The translations under genes were made by a program, and so were the position numbers. The notes beneath the pieces are model-generated. The model did not search any database. It was not told where the DNA came from and saw only the letters and a list, made by a program, of their open reading frames with translations. From Petunia secreta (Eukaryota > Streptophyta > Magnoliopsida > Solanales > Solanaceae), in the NCBI GenBank assembly GCA_029990175.1, contig JARKIP010000065.1, positions 1,279,001 through 1,343,000 of the forward strand: a DNA stretch of 64,000 bases, written 5' to 3'. Numbering within the stretch: position 1 is the first letter of the stretch; every line of letters begins with the position of its first letter. Below are positions 10,346 to 22,074 of the stretch, one piece after another.

Positions 10346-10732
10346 ATGGCAGAAGACCAAGCTTTAGCTGTGCGAGATGTTGCTCTCCCCAGCCATGAGG
10401 GAGTAGCATCGAGCATAGTTAAGCCCGCTATCACCGGGGGATTTGAGATTAAGTCCGGCATGATTCAGTTGCTGCATGTGACTGGACAATATGGTGGATT
10501 ACTTCATGAGGATCCGCAGCAACACATTCAGAACTTTCTGGAGATCAGTGATACTTATACACCAGCGGGTGTTCCTACTGATTATTTTCGCTTGACGTTG
10601 TTCCCGTTTTCACTGATTGGGGCAGCAAAGAAGTGGTTAAAGGCTGAAAAGTCTGGGTCTATCACTACTTGGGAGGATTTGGCTAAGAAGTTCTTGGCTA
10701 AATTTATCCGTCTGCCAAAACAGCTCGGCTGA
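10346..10732 (+). CDS. Gag N-terminal ORF, copy C
   Basis: The protein is identical to the copy B Gag N-terminal part, with the same stop inside the conserved domain (TGA 10730-10732). One base in the leader differs (T at about 10304 where copy B has C). Confidence 0.85.
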   Translation: MAEDQALAVRDVALPSHEGVASSIVKPAITGGFEIKSGMIQLLHVTGQYGGLLHEDPQQHIQNFLEISDTYTPAGVPTDYFRLTLFPFSLIGAAKKWLKAEKSGSITTWEDLAKKFLAKFIRLPKQLG

Positions 10733-10743
10733 GGAGCGAAATT

Positions 10744-11505
10744 ATGTCCTTCAGACAGTTAGAAGGAGAATCCTTGTATTCAGCCTGGGAGCGATTCAAA
10801 GCTCTATTGAGAGATTGTCCACACCACAACCAATCCAACGAGGTTGTTGCACACACTTTTGTTGAGGGGCTGAACCAACACACTAAGATCGTGGTTGATG
10901 CTGCTGCTGGAGGCCAAGTACTGGCCTTAAATTTTGATCAGATTTATGATTTACTTGACAAGTTTTCGCAGAGCAATCCGGATTGGCAGGGAGATGGTAG
11001 AGCTATTACGCAGAAACCTGCAGGGGTACTTCAGTTAGATGCAGTTTCAGAGCTAAGGGCGAGGATGGATGCTATTTCCAATCAAATTAGCAAGTTAGCT
11101 CTGCAAAAGGCTCAGCAACCAGTGGCTCCAGTGCAACAACTCCAGAGCTTTTGTGAGGTTTGTGGTCAAGACCATGCTACAGAGGTTTGCTCTTCTAATC
11201 CAGAGTCAGTTTATTACGTAGGTAATCAAAACAGGCTGCAGGGTCAAAACCAGTTTGGTAATGGGTATTATCAAAGCAATACGAGAGCCCCGAATAATTA
11301 CCACCCAATTCCAGCTCCACCACAGCAGGTTAGCAGTTCAGTTGAAGATATGCTAAAGCAGATAATGGCAGGCCAGCAGAGAATGATAGCTGACACTGCA
11401 GCCCATGCACAAGCCATACATGATCTTGCCAATGCTCAAAATAACTTGGAGCACCAGTTGGGACAGTTGGTGGGAGAAAGAAGCACTGTTAAAAAAAGAG
11501 CCTGA
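10744..11505 (+). CDS. Gag C-terminal ORF with zinc knuckle, copy C
   Basis: The protein is identical to copy B. Silent differences at codons near 10885 and 10913 show selection or recent origin rather than an exact assembly copy. It ends after the same A7 run. Confidence 0.85.
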   Translation: MSFRQLEGESLYSAWERFKALLRDCPHHNQSNEVVAHTFVEGLNQHTKIVVDAAAGGQVLALNFDQIYDLLDKFSQSNPDWQGDGRAITQKPAGVLQLDAVSELRARMDAISNQISKLALQKAQQPVAPVQQLQSFCEVCGQDHATEVCSSNPESVYYVGNQNRLQGQNQFGNGYYQSNTRAPNNYHPIPAPPQQVSSSVEDMLKQIMAGQQRMIADTAAHAQAIHDLANAQNNLEHQLGQLVGERSTVKKRA

Positions 11506-12430
11506 ACAATGTCTTGCAGTGACCTTAATTGAAGGTGGAGAGCTGATGGCCAAGTCTGAAGAGAGAGCTGAAATAGAAAAAGTTGAAAAAGTGGAGAAGG
11601 TAAAGAAGAAAGAAGAGAGAAAGGAGGCACCTCTGCCACCTCCACCATTCCCGCAGAGACTATTACCATCGAAGGATCTGGCCCAGTATCAAAAATTTGT
11701 GAGTATGTTGAAAGAACTTCAAGTTAATATTCCTTTGACTGATGTGTTTGAATTGATGCCATCCTTTGTGAAGTTCTTAAAAGAAATTTTAGTCAAGAAG
11801 AAGAAGCCTAAAGAGATAGATACAGTTGAGTTAGTTGAGGAGTGTAGCACAATCTTGAGCAAGCTACCTCCAAAACTTCAAGATCCTGGGAGGTTTACTA
11901 TTCCTTGTACCATTGGAGGGCATAATATCACTGGTGCCTTGTGTGATTTGGGTGCGAGCATAAATCTCATGCCTCTGTCTGTTTGCAAAAGGTTAGGGCT
12001 AGGAGCAATCAAGCCCTCTTCAGTTACTCTTAAGATGGCAGATGGATCTCTCACTCACCCTGATGGTAAGTTGGAGGATGTGTTGCTAAAAGTTGGTAAG
12101 TTTACATTCTCTGCTGATTTTGTAGTCCTAGATTATGAAGATGACCGAGAAGCTCCAATCATTTTGGGGAGACCATTCTTAGTCACCTCGAAGGCAATTA
12201 TTGACATGGAGCTGGGTGAGATGACTGTTAGAGCGCATGGAGAGAAGGTTACTTTCAAGGTTTATAATGAGAAGGAGCACATAGCTAAGGTGGAAGAGTG
12301 CTCTATGATTGAATGTGTCAAACAAAAAGTTGGAAGTAAACCACATGTGAAGTTGAAGAGGGGTTCTCTAAAAGAAGGGAAGAAAGTAAAAGTTCGGCGT
12401 AAGAAGAGAAGACATAAAAGCTGGAAGTGA
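11405..12430 (+). CDS. Retropepsin-type protease ORF, copy C
   Basis: Same protein as copies A and B, with DLGAS and ILGRPF motifs and the basic tail. It is followed by the same hairpin pair (12442-12489) and no further pol. Confidence 0.87.
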   Translation: MHKPYMILPMLKITWSTSWDSWWEKEALLKKEPEQCLAVTLIEGGELMAKSEERAEIEKVEKVEKVKKKEERKEAPLPPPPFPQRLLPSKDLAQYQKFVSMLKELQVNIPLTDVFELMPSFVKFLKEILVKKKKPKEIDTVELVEECSTILSKLPPKLQDPGRFTIPCTIGGHNITGALCDLGASINLMPLSVCKRLGLGAIKPSSVTLKMADGSLTHPDGKLEDVLLKVGKFTFSADFVVLDYEDDREAPIILGRPFLVTSKAIIDMELGEMTVRAHGEKVTFKVYNEKEHIAKVEECSMIECVKQKVGSKPHVKLKRGSLKEGKKVKVRRKKRRHKSWK

Positions 12431-14479
12431 GCTAAAAGTGTCGTCGTGCCACGACGTTAACTAAGGCGCTTCTCGGGAGGCAACCCGAGTTTGTACTTGT
12501 ATTATTTTATTTATAGTGTCACGTAGTTGTTGTTTTTCCTTGGATTGCAGGTTCATGTAATGTCGAGGCTAAGTGTGGGGTGTCCTCACCCTTGCCTAAT
12601 GTCGATGACCTGATGAGGGAAGTCTGAGTACCTCATACTATATGAAAGCTTGGAGGATGCTAGCACCAAGGACTAGAATCTTCAGGGAAGTTTTCTTTAC
12701 CTTGCGCTTGCTTATTTTTAGCACTGAGGACAGTGCTTAGTTTAAGTGTGGGGTGGGGAACTGCCCTTTATCTATTTTTGAGGTTAGGAATGCATGTACC
12801 ATAGGATTTTTCTTTTGTCACTTGACTTTATTTTTATTTGTTTCTTGCTTTAATATATGAAAAAAAAAAAAAATTAGAAAACCAATGAAAAATTCCAAAA
12901 AGATTTTCCTTTTAGTTTTATTAGTGGTACATGTCATCCACCCCGTGGTTTTCTTATGGCCGCGGTTCTTTTCCACGGGGAGGCCTTTGAACCGGGTAGT
13001 TTTTATTTTTAGGATTAGGATAGTTAGTTGTAGATGATCCTAGACGTAGGAACTAGGTGGAATGCTAGGTGCCTTTGATTTGTTTGATACCGATGGACTT
13101 GGACTTGATTGCATGTGCTATTTGTGGTGTCCTTGGGTTTTAATTGTGATGCATGCCTAGGAAAAAATTGGAACGACCCCCTTGAGATGCTTGAGTGCGC
13201 TCACTTGACTTTGTGGTGAACCTTTGTGCATTAGTGCTTAAATTTCCACAAGTTGCATTCTAGATGCTTGAGTGAGAGTTGTTGATGGAACCTTTTTGTG
13301 TGGACCATGTGCAATGTGTGTTGTGAGGCATGTTCTTGTTTACTCCATGTTGCATGTTAATGTCTAGAACTTGCCCCGTGTGTGTGCAAAGCGAAATCCT
13401 AGGTTCGCTCTAGTTGGGAAATGATACAAGGCCTTCTTTTGGTTAGCGTACCCTTACATATATACCTTGAAAAAAATTGTTGTTGTGATTTCTTTGATCC
13501 TTTCTATTGGTACCCACACCCCGAGCCTACCCATTTGTTCTAAATTGACTCTTTTGGCCCTTTACTCCTTAAGCACTTTATTGATATTGTGCTGTTATTT
13601 TGGAGTTGTGGTTGGATGTTGGGAGGTTCTTGAGTGGAACTAATAAAGGGGAATACTTGTGAAATTTGTGAAGTAGTGAAAAGCATTGGCAAGGTTGGAT
13701 GAAATTGAAGATTGAAAAAATATAGCAAAGTTGAAAAGAGAAAAGAAAAAAAAATTGTGGAAAAAGAAATAAAAAAGAGAAAAGGATATCCATTCCTTGC
13801 TAGTGTGTACTTATATGAAAAATGCTACTTGTGAGAAGGTGTATGTGTAGAAGTTGTTGGTTTGGGGGGCTTGATGAGATTTGTGCTTAATTAATTGTGA
13901 TGTATTAAAGTGCTTAGGGAGGTAGTCACTATTACCATATGTATCCTACCCGCACCTTAGCCTACATTACGACCTTTTTAAAGTCCTAGTTAATCCCGAT
14001 TAGAGTGAGCTTACATTAGTGGAGTCCTACACTACGGGCAAGCCTATGGTACATTGTGTGTGACGTGTGAGATTTTCATGAGAGTGAGTGAATTCATTTG
14101 TTATTGTCCCCATTCTATTCTTAATATTCATTGTTGTGTGTGATACTTGGGGGACACTCTTTTGCTTCATATTGGTGAGGGCGCATGGTTTGCATGAGAT
14201 AGGTGAAGTTGGTGGATTCTTGGTTGAGTAGATAGGTGTGATTGTGTGGGAGCATGGTTGCATTAAGTTGAGTTTGTGCATTTGAGCTATTTTGGGGTGG
14301 TTGTTCTCATATTTTTGAGTTTGATAAATTATTGGCATGTTTGTGGATCCATAGTAGTCATGTGTGCATTTGTTCAATGATCGGTATCAACCATGGTCGT
14401 AGGCAGACTTGTTCTACCTAGGTTGGAAGTTATTTGTGATTGCTCGAGGACGAGCAAAGGTTCAAGTGTGGGGTGGTGA
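12431..14479 (+). other. 3' non-coding internal region, copy C
   Basis: Non-coding. Compared with copy B it has a shorter A-run and one T fewer near 12950, which together account for the 4-bp shorter period. It ends with the polypurine tract at 14464-14479. Confidence 0.7.
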
Positions 14480-15824
14480 TGTTTGGCATTTTATGCCTAT
14501 ATTTCCTTAATATTTCCTCACGTTTTAGTACCTTATTCGCTCGTTTTATGGCTTGTGACTGTGGTTTTACACTGATTTTATGTCGTGTGTATGTAGGTTG
14601 TTATGAAGTGTAATTGGAGATTTTAAGAGCATGATTGAGCAAGAAAAGATTGGATTTTGATTGAGGATTGGATCGAGCACACAAAGGCACGACACGAGCC
14701 GAGTTTTGGAGCGGAAAAGAGCAACTTTTGGCTGGCGCTCTAGGGCCCGCGCCGCGCAGCCTGTAGCGCGCAGTGGCCTGGCGCTTTTGGCATGCAACGC
14801 AGGGCTAAGGCACGAAGCCTGGAGGCGTGTTCTGGTCGTTTGCACGCTTTTCGGGGCGCGGGGCGCCAGTTATAGCGCCCCTTGTGCGCGATTTTACTCC
14901 CTATTTCTTCTAGTTTTGGGTCTAACTTATTACCAAGGGTTTGGAAACATTATAAATAGTTTATTACTTAGTTTTTGTAAAGGAGTTCAGACTTTGGAAC
15001 AAATTTGAGAGCTCATAACATCAAGACAAGGGTTTTCTCTTCCTTCCATTAATCTATTACATCATTATTTCATTATTACATCAATTCCTTGTGTTGTTAT
15101 TATGAGTATGCGTAGCTAAATATATCGTTCTAGGGTTAGAGTATTTCATGAAGGTTGATGTTTGAAGATTGATTCCCATTAATTGAATCCCATTACGGGT
15201 TACTTATTCTTTCTTGATTTCACTTGTGTAATTGTCAGGGCCCGATTATTACGCATTATCTATGGTTTTTAGATTGAACTCGAAAGAGGGAATTTAATTA
15301 CGCAATAAGAAAGAATAGGACTATTTTGTGAACCCGGGCATCGGGGAACCAATTTGTGAGTAGGATAGACATATACTTGCTCGCCTAGTTTAACTAATTA
15401 CAGAATTCGTTAATGCGTGCACGTGATTCAACCCATAGACATATAGGGATTGGAGTAGCCTGCATAGACCGTGAAGAACTGAAAGGTTTTCACGGGTACA
15501 TTTAATCTGTTAGTTAGTAACCCGGGATTTAAGAAGTGGAATCAATTGGAAAACTCAACTGGATTGTTCGTAACTCTGACCCTGGACCGTCTCCTTATTA
15601 CTGATAACAACTTAGAATTTGCTCTGTTACTTGATTTCAATTACTTGTTTTTATTACTGCATTTAGTTAGTAAATTCTCAACCATTGGAAAGAGATCCCT
15701 GAATAGTTTTTAAATAAATTGTTTGCTAGAACTCAGTCTGCATAGTCCTCGTGGGAACGATACTCATCTTATCACTTTATTACTTGTCGACCACGTATAC
15801 TTGCGTGTGCGTTTGGGAGCAACA
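14480..15824 (+). repeat. LTR 3, right end of the array (1345 bp)
   Basis: Starts TGTTTGGC and ends GAGCAACA; beyond it the sequence leaves the element. It is 8 bp longer than LTR 1 and 2 because of a small insertion in the stretch around 15431-15440. It has private substitutions near 14620, 14906, 15061 and 15325. Confidence 0.9.
14951..14958 (+). promoter_or_regulatory. TATA-like box in LTR 3
   Basis: TATAAATA. From this rightmost LTR it could drive read-out transcription into the flank. Confidence 0.45.
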
Positions 15825-16756
15825 CTCCACAACATATATTGAAATGAAAGTCAAGTCAAATTAAGTAACTATAATTCACTTTACTTGAGAGTTGAAATTG
15901 TAAAGACAATTATTGTAAATTATTTTTTAAAAAAACTGATTTTAAAATTATTGTAAGACAACTGGTTACACACGACTCAATTTTATGGTGAAATTGAAAG
16001 GATGAATGAAAGATGACATTAGCTAATAATGCTGCAAATGTATTAAAGAAATGTAACAGAGTAGGTTTCTATTTGTATTCCACTATTAAGAAAATAGTAG
16101 ACTATGAATTTGTAGGCAATAATTCTAATGGTAGTATTCTATGAATTCATAGTGAAGCCTGAGCCATCCAACCCTGAAATTAAAGAAAAACAACCAATAG
16201 CTGAACCACTAATAATGCATAAGAAGTTAAAAGAGAACAATCTACTGTTAAAAAATTCATTCAATTTGGATATTTCTTTTCCATTCTTCGTTGGGTCATT
16301 AGATTCATGAGTTGCCTCACCTGTGAACTTGAGTATACTTCATCTATTGTTAAATTATTGGAATTTTTTTTAATGAAGTTTCCATTTGTCTAGTTTTCTG
16401 AAAAAACTTTATACAGATGAAGGGAAAAATTATTATTTCTACAAGTAAAACATTATGAGAAACTCTCCATTCTAGTTGAATATTATGATCTTATTGAATC
16501 CGAAGAAACCTAATAGGAGTTCTCATGATAGTCTAAAAGTATCTTAATTGTACCCAATGATTACGACATCTACTTTGTAATATTCTAAGATTATTATTAC
16601 TGGCAAATATATCTAAGGATAAAGTAAAGTACATGAAGATACAAAATATACTTGAAAATGTTATTAAATAATTTAAAGCCTCTAAATATAATTTGTATGC
16701 CATCAATTTTGTTGGCCTACCCCGGCAACCACGAACACAAATAAAATAAGCAAAAA
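15825..16756. other. AT-rich flank, no gene seen
   Basis: About 0.9 kb of AT-rich sequence to the right of the array. No open frame with recognisable domains, no tRNA and no clear repeat was seen. Confidence 0.5.
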
Positions 16757-17035
16757 TCAATCTCCTTCAAAAAATTTCAGAATGGCTTCCTTCTCGCTCT
16801 TTGCCTCTTTCATCTGACGCTCGACTCGACACCCTTCCACTTCAAAGAGCTCCTCATGCGCTTCCTTTATTTCCTTGAGTGCCTCTTGAAGTTTGAGCTC
16901 CAACACATGCATCTTTTCGACATCTATAATAAAGCGTCCAACTTTTTGGTGGAACAAAGCATATTTTCCCTCTGCATCACAAGACATAACAATTACTCCA
17001 CTATTTTCCGATAAACGGCTTATGAATAAAGCCAA
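16757..17035 (-). pseudogene. Short coiled-coil-like ORF, possible gene fragment
   Basis: A 92-codon frame whose C-terminal half (residues 38-90) is rich in Glu, Lys and Leu with heptad-like spacing, as in a coiled coil. I do not recognise the family. There is no obvious promoter and splice sites could not be judged, and it lies in repeat-rich flank. It may be an exon remnant of a host gene or a chance frame. Confidence 0.25.
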
Positions 17036-17446
17036 TACAAGCGACTGTTACAACAACTAGCAAACAACATGATGATTTGCAATGAGTTCGCAGACATCTG
17101 TCCATTATTGTTATTGATTTATCAACGAAACTGGAAGAAAAAATAACAAAAAGTCAAAATTAAATAAGATAGTGAGGTGATAAGTAAAAAAAATAATAAT
17201 AAGATAGTGAAGATATGATTAGTGAAAAAAAAAAATCAAAGTAGATGTTGGGAAAACGTACTTGGAATTCAATTAAATGCTCGTTAAGATGATGAATGGT
17301 CACATACGTTCCCACCCATTTCATTTAAAGGTTTCTGCACCACAGAGGGAATTTAAAAAAGAAAAAGAATTTAAAATTTCAAAATCTATTTACACCTACC
17401 AAATGTAGCAGATTTAAGAACTAAGGTGAAATAACAAAGTTATGTA

Positions 17447-17640
17447 ACTTCCCTCAATTCTAAAAGGAATGACACAATTTCTTTATTATGTTACTCTATT
17501 TAAAAAAAGAACGATATAACTAAATTAAGAATAATTTAAATTAAACTTCTCATTATGGTATATTTAAGACCACAAGCTTCAAATATTTTTTGACCTCACA
17601 GATGTATAGCATATCACATACCACAAAAGAAGAGTATAAT
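17447..17640. mobile_element. Degenerate Stowaway-like MITE relic
   Basis: The stretch resembles, from memory, the Solanaceae Stowaway interior: AAAGGAATGACACAATTTC near the start and TTTAAGACCACAAGCTTCAAA further on. The terminal repeats are eroded, so the ends are approximate. Confidence 0.4.
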
Positions 17641-17859
17641 TTTCAAAAGCCTAATTTGTTTGAAGTTAATAGAACTCTGAATCTTAATGGTTTAGACATC
17701 AGAGCATAAACTAATTTTATTTTTACTTATTTTTTTCGAAGTTAACTATTTGATGAGTTTTAATGGATTTGAATCATTTTGATCTTGAATCTCTTAAATG
17801 TTAGTTAGAACATTTTGTCAATGGCTTTTCACTACTATTTTGTTTATAACCATACCACT

Positions 17860-18320
17860 GTCAACACCACGACCACGACCAACTACATTTTTCATAACAA
17901 CAACCACCACTGTATTGCCACACCAACCACCGCCGCCATTAGAATTATAAACACGGGCAACCACCATCATGACTAGCCACTAGCACTAACTAACACCATC
18001 ACCACCGCCAATCACCTCCACCATTATATTCACCACATTATAAACCACCACCAACATCACTGTCAACCATCACCACTTTCTACCATCGCCAGCCACCACC
18101 ACTATCAATTACCCGCAAAACATCACAAACCATACCAACCACCACCATTAACCACAAACACCTCCCACCAGCACTAGCTACTGCCATCAACAACCTTCAC
18201 CGTTACAATCACCACCATCGTAGAACCACCATTGTCAACCATTACAGCCACCACTCTTATCAGATAATAACCACAACCAACAGCCACCACCGCCTAACAT
18301 CACCATCTACTCATCACCTC
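17860..18320. repeat. CCA/ACC-rich low-complexity tract
   Basis: About 450 bp dominated by degenerate ACC/CCA triplets with strong strand asymmetry (almost no G on the plus strand). It has no long open frame. It reads as a decayed trinucleotide minisatellite. Confidence 0.7.
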
Positions 18321-18339
18321 ACAAGCTATTTTCCATGTC

Positions 18340-18560
18340 ACATTTTATGTGTCACACTTTTCTTTTTACTTTGTAAAAAAAATTATACATTTTTTATTAG
18401 TCCGTCAAAAAGAATGAGATATTTCTATATTGCAATCAATTTAATATTAACTTCCTATTTTATCCTTGATAAGAAGTAATTATAGTCATACAAACAAGAT
18501 ACCTTATTTCAAAACCACAAGTTTTAAAGTTTTACATACACAATTGAGATAAAAACTAGG
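18340..18560. mobile_element. Second Stowaway-like MITE relic
   Basis: Contains TAGTCCGTCAAAAAGAATGA followed by an AT-rich interior and AAAACCACAAGTTTTAAAG, the order I recall for Solanaceae Stowaway elements. The ends are not resolved. With the relic at 17447 it brackets the CCA-rich tract. Confidence 0.4.
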
Positions 18561-18784
18561 ATAAATTTTTGTTTCCGTCATTGTCCCTGAAAATAAAAAT
18601 CAAATAACTTTTGGAAATAGGTGTTAGTGAAAAACTTAATGGAGGGGTGAAAAGGAAAGAGTATGGTTTGAGGGTGTGAACGGATGTAGTTTTAAAGTTG
18701 GGAAAGACCAAAGAGAATGACGACGGAGAGTGTAATATGGTCTTTCCTTAATTTAATCCTGGGATAGCTAATCCTGACACATCC

Positions 18785-19585
18785 TGGTGCAAGCAAACCC
18801 GAGGGTTAAGCTCAACACGAATAACGCGGAAGAAACAACAAGAAAGTAAAGATAGAGGCAAGACAAATCTTGCTTCGATTCAAAAGAACATTGAGGAACT
18901 AGTCTCAAGCTCGATCGAATGAAGGCCAAGAATCACCTATACTAAGTAACAATCCTCAAGAAAGACAACGCTTCTTGCAAATTGAATGACCAAGAAGAAA
19001 ATGTTCAAATGACTCACACCGATTGACACAAGTTCTGTAAAATCCCACGTCAGGGTTCGGCTCCATCGGAGACACTCAATAGCAACTGCTATATCAATAT
19101 TCATCAACTACTTCCTCCTCTACAAATGAAATGTAATGGAGTATATATAGACTATGTTAGGGATAAAACAGTAAATGGCCACAGGCGACCAATGGGAGTA
19201 AGCCATGCAGGGCTGCATACTGAGTGTTCGGTCACTCCTTCAGCCGAACACTTGAATTTCGAACACTTGAGCTCGAGCTTCTTGACTTTGGTGCTTGGTT
19301 GTTCGACTCAGCTTATTCTTGACATCGATCGCTCTTCCTTCGATTATTTGCTTTTACTTCGGCGTCGATGTTAAGTGTTCAGTTGGGGTTCGGTTACTCC
19401 CTTCATCGAGCTCAAGCTTATAGATGAAGCCTTCGGTTCTTGAACCCGGCCACACAGCTTCGGAGTAGTTGCTTTCCTTCGACCAAGCCAAGTGAATGTG
19501 AAAATCGTGTAGTAGCTTGGCTTGGCTTCATGTTATTGGCCTCGGTAGATCGAACACTTGATCAGCACGTGTTCGGGCTGCATCA
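18785..19585 (-). repeat. CHR-1 3' LTR (left on plus strand)
   Basis: Begins TGGTGCAAGC and ends CTGCATCA on the plus strand. It differs at many sites from the right LTR, consistent with an old insertion. Its inner end keeps the open frame of the integrase tail (see 19528-20414). Confidence 0.9.
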
Positions 19586-20414
19586 TCATCCCCTTCTTGA
19601 GAAGATTTCATCCTCGAAATCGAGCCATATTCATCCTCCGAAGTTTGACCTACAACACAAGGAACTAAGTCAGCAACATTAAAGGTGTTGGACACGTTAT
19701 ACTCACTAGGGAGGTCGATCACACAAGCATTGTTGTTGATCTTGCTCAGCACTTGAAATGACCATCCCTTCGAGGAGCCAACTTTCCTTTCCTTTGGTTC
19801 GAGAAGCGTTTCTTTCGGAAGTGAACCCAAACCCAATCTCCCTTTCTCTAATTCCAACTTCTTACGCCCCTTCTTTTTCTTTGATGCGACCTTTGCATAA
19901 GCTTCCTCAAGGTTCTTCTTCACCTTTGCATGCAGCTCGATCAAGGTAGTGGTTCGTCGAGTACCTTCAAAATCAATAACAGAATCTCGAGGTAATGGGG
20001 TTAAATCAAGTGGAATCAAAGGGTTAAAACTATATACATGAACGGGGTCATATTTATCATTCGATGCACCGTTCGATTGTATGCAAACTCCATCATGGGC
20101 AAACGATCAGCACAGTTTCCAACCTTTCCTTTGGTCATTGCACGAAGCAAAGATCCTAAGGTTCGGTTAACTACCTCGGTCTGTCCATCAGTCTGAGGAT
20201 GGTGAGACGTCGAGAATAGTAGTTTGGTGCCGAGGGCACCCCACAAACATTTCCAAAAATGACTCAAGAATTTTGAGTCTCGATCACTCACAATAGTACG
20301 AGGCACACCATGCAATATTAACGCATTAGAAATAAACAAAGTAGCTACATTTTGCGCATCATCACATTTCTTGCAAGGAATAAAGATGCTATCATGTCCT
20401 CCCCTCGACCTCGG
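19528..20414 (-). pseudogene. CHR-1 integrase, C-terminal portion
   Basis: The minus-strand frames cover the integrase catalytic core second half (VSDRDSKFLSHFWK, then HHPQTDGQTEVVNRTL) and the C-terminal FQVL...NTFNVADL block; the usual GPF of that block is altered. The frame changes near 20016-20019. The C-terminal frame runs past the polypurine tract into the LTR to 19528, with a RTRADQVF stretch inside the LTR. The N-terminal part of integrase is 9.8 kb away (30261-30528) because the Tat-like element inserted at 20414/30256. Confidence 0.8.
19586..19598 (-). other. CHR-1 polypurine tract
   Basis: On the minus strand it reads AAGAAGGGGATGA, next to the LTR. One purine is changed to T compared with CHR-2. 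Confidence 0.75.
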
Positions 20415-20829
20415 TGTTGACACCCAATTTTGTCCCAAAATTTCGAAATTAATTTGCTGACACTTACTTTTTATATAAATCTGAAAATATAGTATTTTGT
20501 GTTAATATAAAGCCAAAAATATCCCTTTTCAAAAGAAATTATAAAATTTGATGTTTTGTCGCAATTTGGCTATTGTTTGCAAAGTTTTTCAATATTAGCA
20601 ACTTGATATTTTCGGCTTTATATTACCTACAACATATAAAATATTGGGAGCATTTATCTAATTAGAAAGTTTTTTAAATTGATTTACGAAATTAGTTAAA
20701 GCTATTAGTTTTTAGTCAATGGTCAGAATCGTTGTTTATTTTAAATCTCGGCCTATCTACGCAATCTTCATATTATACAACACCCAATTTTCCTACTAGT
20801 CCAATTTTGAAAACCCCTAACCCTCTCCC

Positions 20830-20837
20830 TATAAATC
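20830..20837 (+). promoter_or_regulatory. TATA-like box in Tat-like LTR
   Basis: TATAAATC after a C-rich stretch; conserved in the 3' LTR at 28186-28193. Confidence 0.45.
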
Positions 20838-21986
20838 CTAAAACCCTAGCCCACAACCCATTATTCATCACTATTCATCATCTCTCCCACACCCTAAAAA
20901 ATCAGCCTCACTATCTCTCCCACACCCTCAAAAAATACCCACCATTCATTTATTATCTCCCCCACTATCCATTCATCATCTTCCTCACAAAAACCCTCCT
21001 CTCCTTGACATACACTAACACAAATATTTCAGATCTACTACACAAAATCATCTTCTCTTACACAAAAAATCAGATATACACCTTCTTTAAAAAAAATCCC
21101 TCACACTCACACACTACAATGATAACCACACACACACAATCTGAGGCAGGGGAGATCGAAAGGGGGTCTGGGAAACGGTCAAGGCTGTAAAACCACCAAC
21201 ATCAGAAAGTCACAGCAGCGTTTGATTAACTCGTTCACTGTCATCACCGGAATTCTCTTGCCGGTGATGTCGCGATTCTGATCAGTTTTACGAGCCACTG
21301 TTCGTCGATTGATTGTTGAAATTGAAAGGGAGTAGTGGAGTTGTAGCGGTGCCGCTGTCCTCGCGACGCTGGCTGTCGCTCCTCCTTATTCCATTTCTCT
21401 ATTGTTTCGATTCGCCAAGATTCGGTTTGAGTTCTCTCGACCATTGGTTCTGCCCCTTTGGTTATGGTGACTGGTTGTTGTTTGATGTTTCATCAAAAAA
21501 GGCCCCATCTCAATTTACTTTTCTCCATTAGCTCTGGTTTTAGGTGGTCTTCTGATTAAAATTGGACTTTGGTGCAGTCTGTTCCCTTATCTTTTTGGGT
21601 GGAAATGTTGAATGTATTCACTGGTTTAATCTGATCTTTGACTCAGTCACGTTATGGAATTGACGGTTGTCCTTATTGAATTAATGGTTGTTTTGACAGA
21701 TATAACATTATGGCCAATGAAAAAAATACATACACACATATTGAGGCCTCGGGATTGATTTGAACATGATACTACGCTTGAACGGTCCCGTCCCCGTGTC
21801 CCTAAAGCAAATAGGCGATGATGAATGTATGCACTCTAATGCAAAGCAAGTTGAATAGAGTAACGGAATTGGTACTTGGCATGGCAACACGTCCGGCCGG
21901 CGTGTTTGCAACCGTACCAACATCCCGAGCCTCTACATGACGCGCCATACAAATCTGAGCCTAAATTTTGCAATAAATAAACCCCC

Positions 21987-21987
<1 letters not shown>

Positions 21988-22050
<63 letters not shown>

Positions 22051-22074
22051 TTTATTATTATTACTAATAATAAG
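21988..22074. repeat. TTA trinucleotide microsatellite, 5' LTR
   Basis: About 20 perfect TTA units, then degenerate ones. Apparent poly-Ile and similar frames here are artefacts of the repeat. Confidence 0.95.

Larger units (their letters stand above)
1..15824 (+). mobile_element. Tandem array of a gag-protease-only Athila-like LTR retrotransposon
   Basis: Three LTRs (3252-4588, 8868-10204, 14480-15824) alternate with internal regions (4589-8867 and 10205-14479). The window opens inside a third internal region (1-3251), so the array continues leftwards. The unit period is 5616 then 5612 bp. Units are almost identical but each has private differences, for example at 5273, 5293, 7238-7260 and 12763, which argues against a simple assembly duplication. 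LTR ends are TGTT and AACA. The primer site fits the 3' end of tRNA-Asp as I recall it. The encoded Gag and DLGAS protease are of the Athila type. No RT, RNase H or integrase motif occurs in any frame, so the element is non-autonomous. The tandem layout with shared LTRs is most simply explained by unequal recombination between LTRs (inference). The 5 bases after the last LTR are CTCCA; the left TSD is outside the window. Confidence 0.9.

Noticed and set aside
20732..21190. 152-codon plus frame in the Tat-like LTR
   Set aside because: Pro/Thr/His-rich translation of a CA-rich LTR stretch; the 3' LTR copy is already interrupted.
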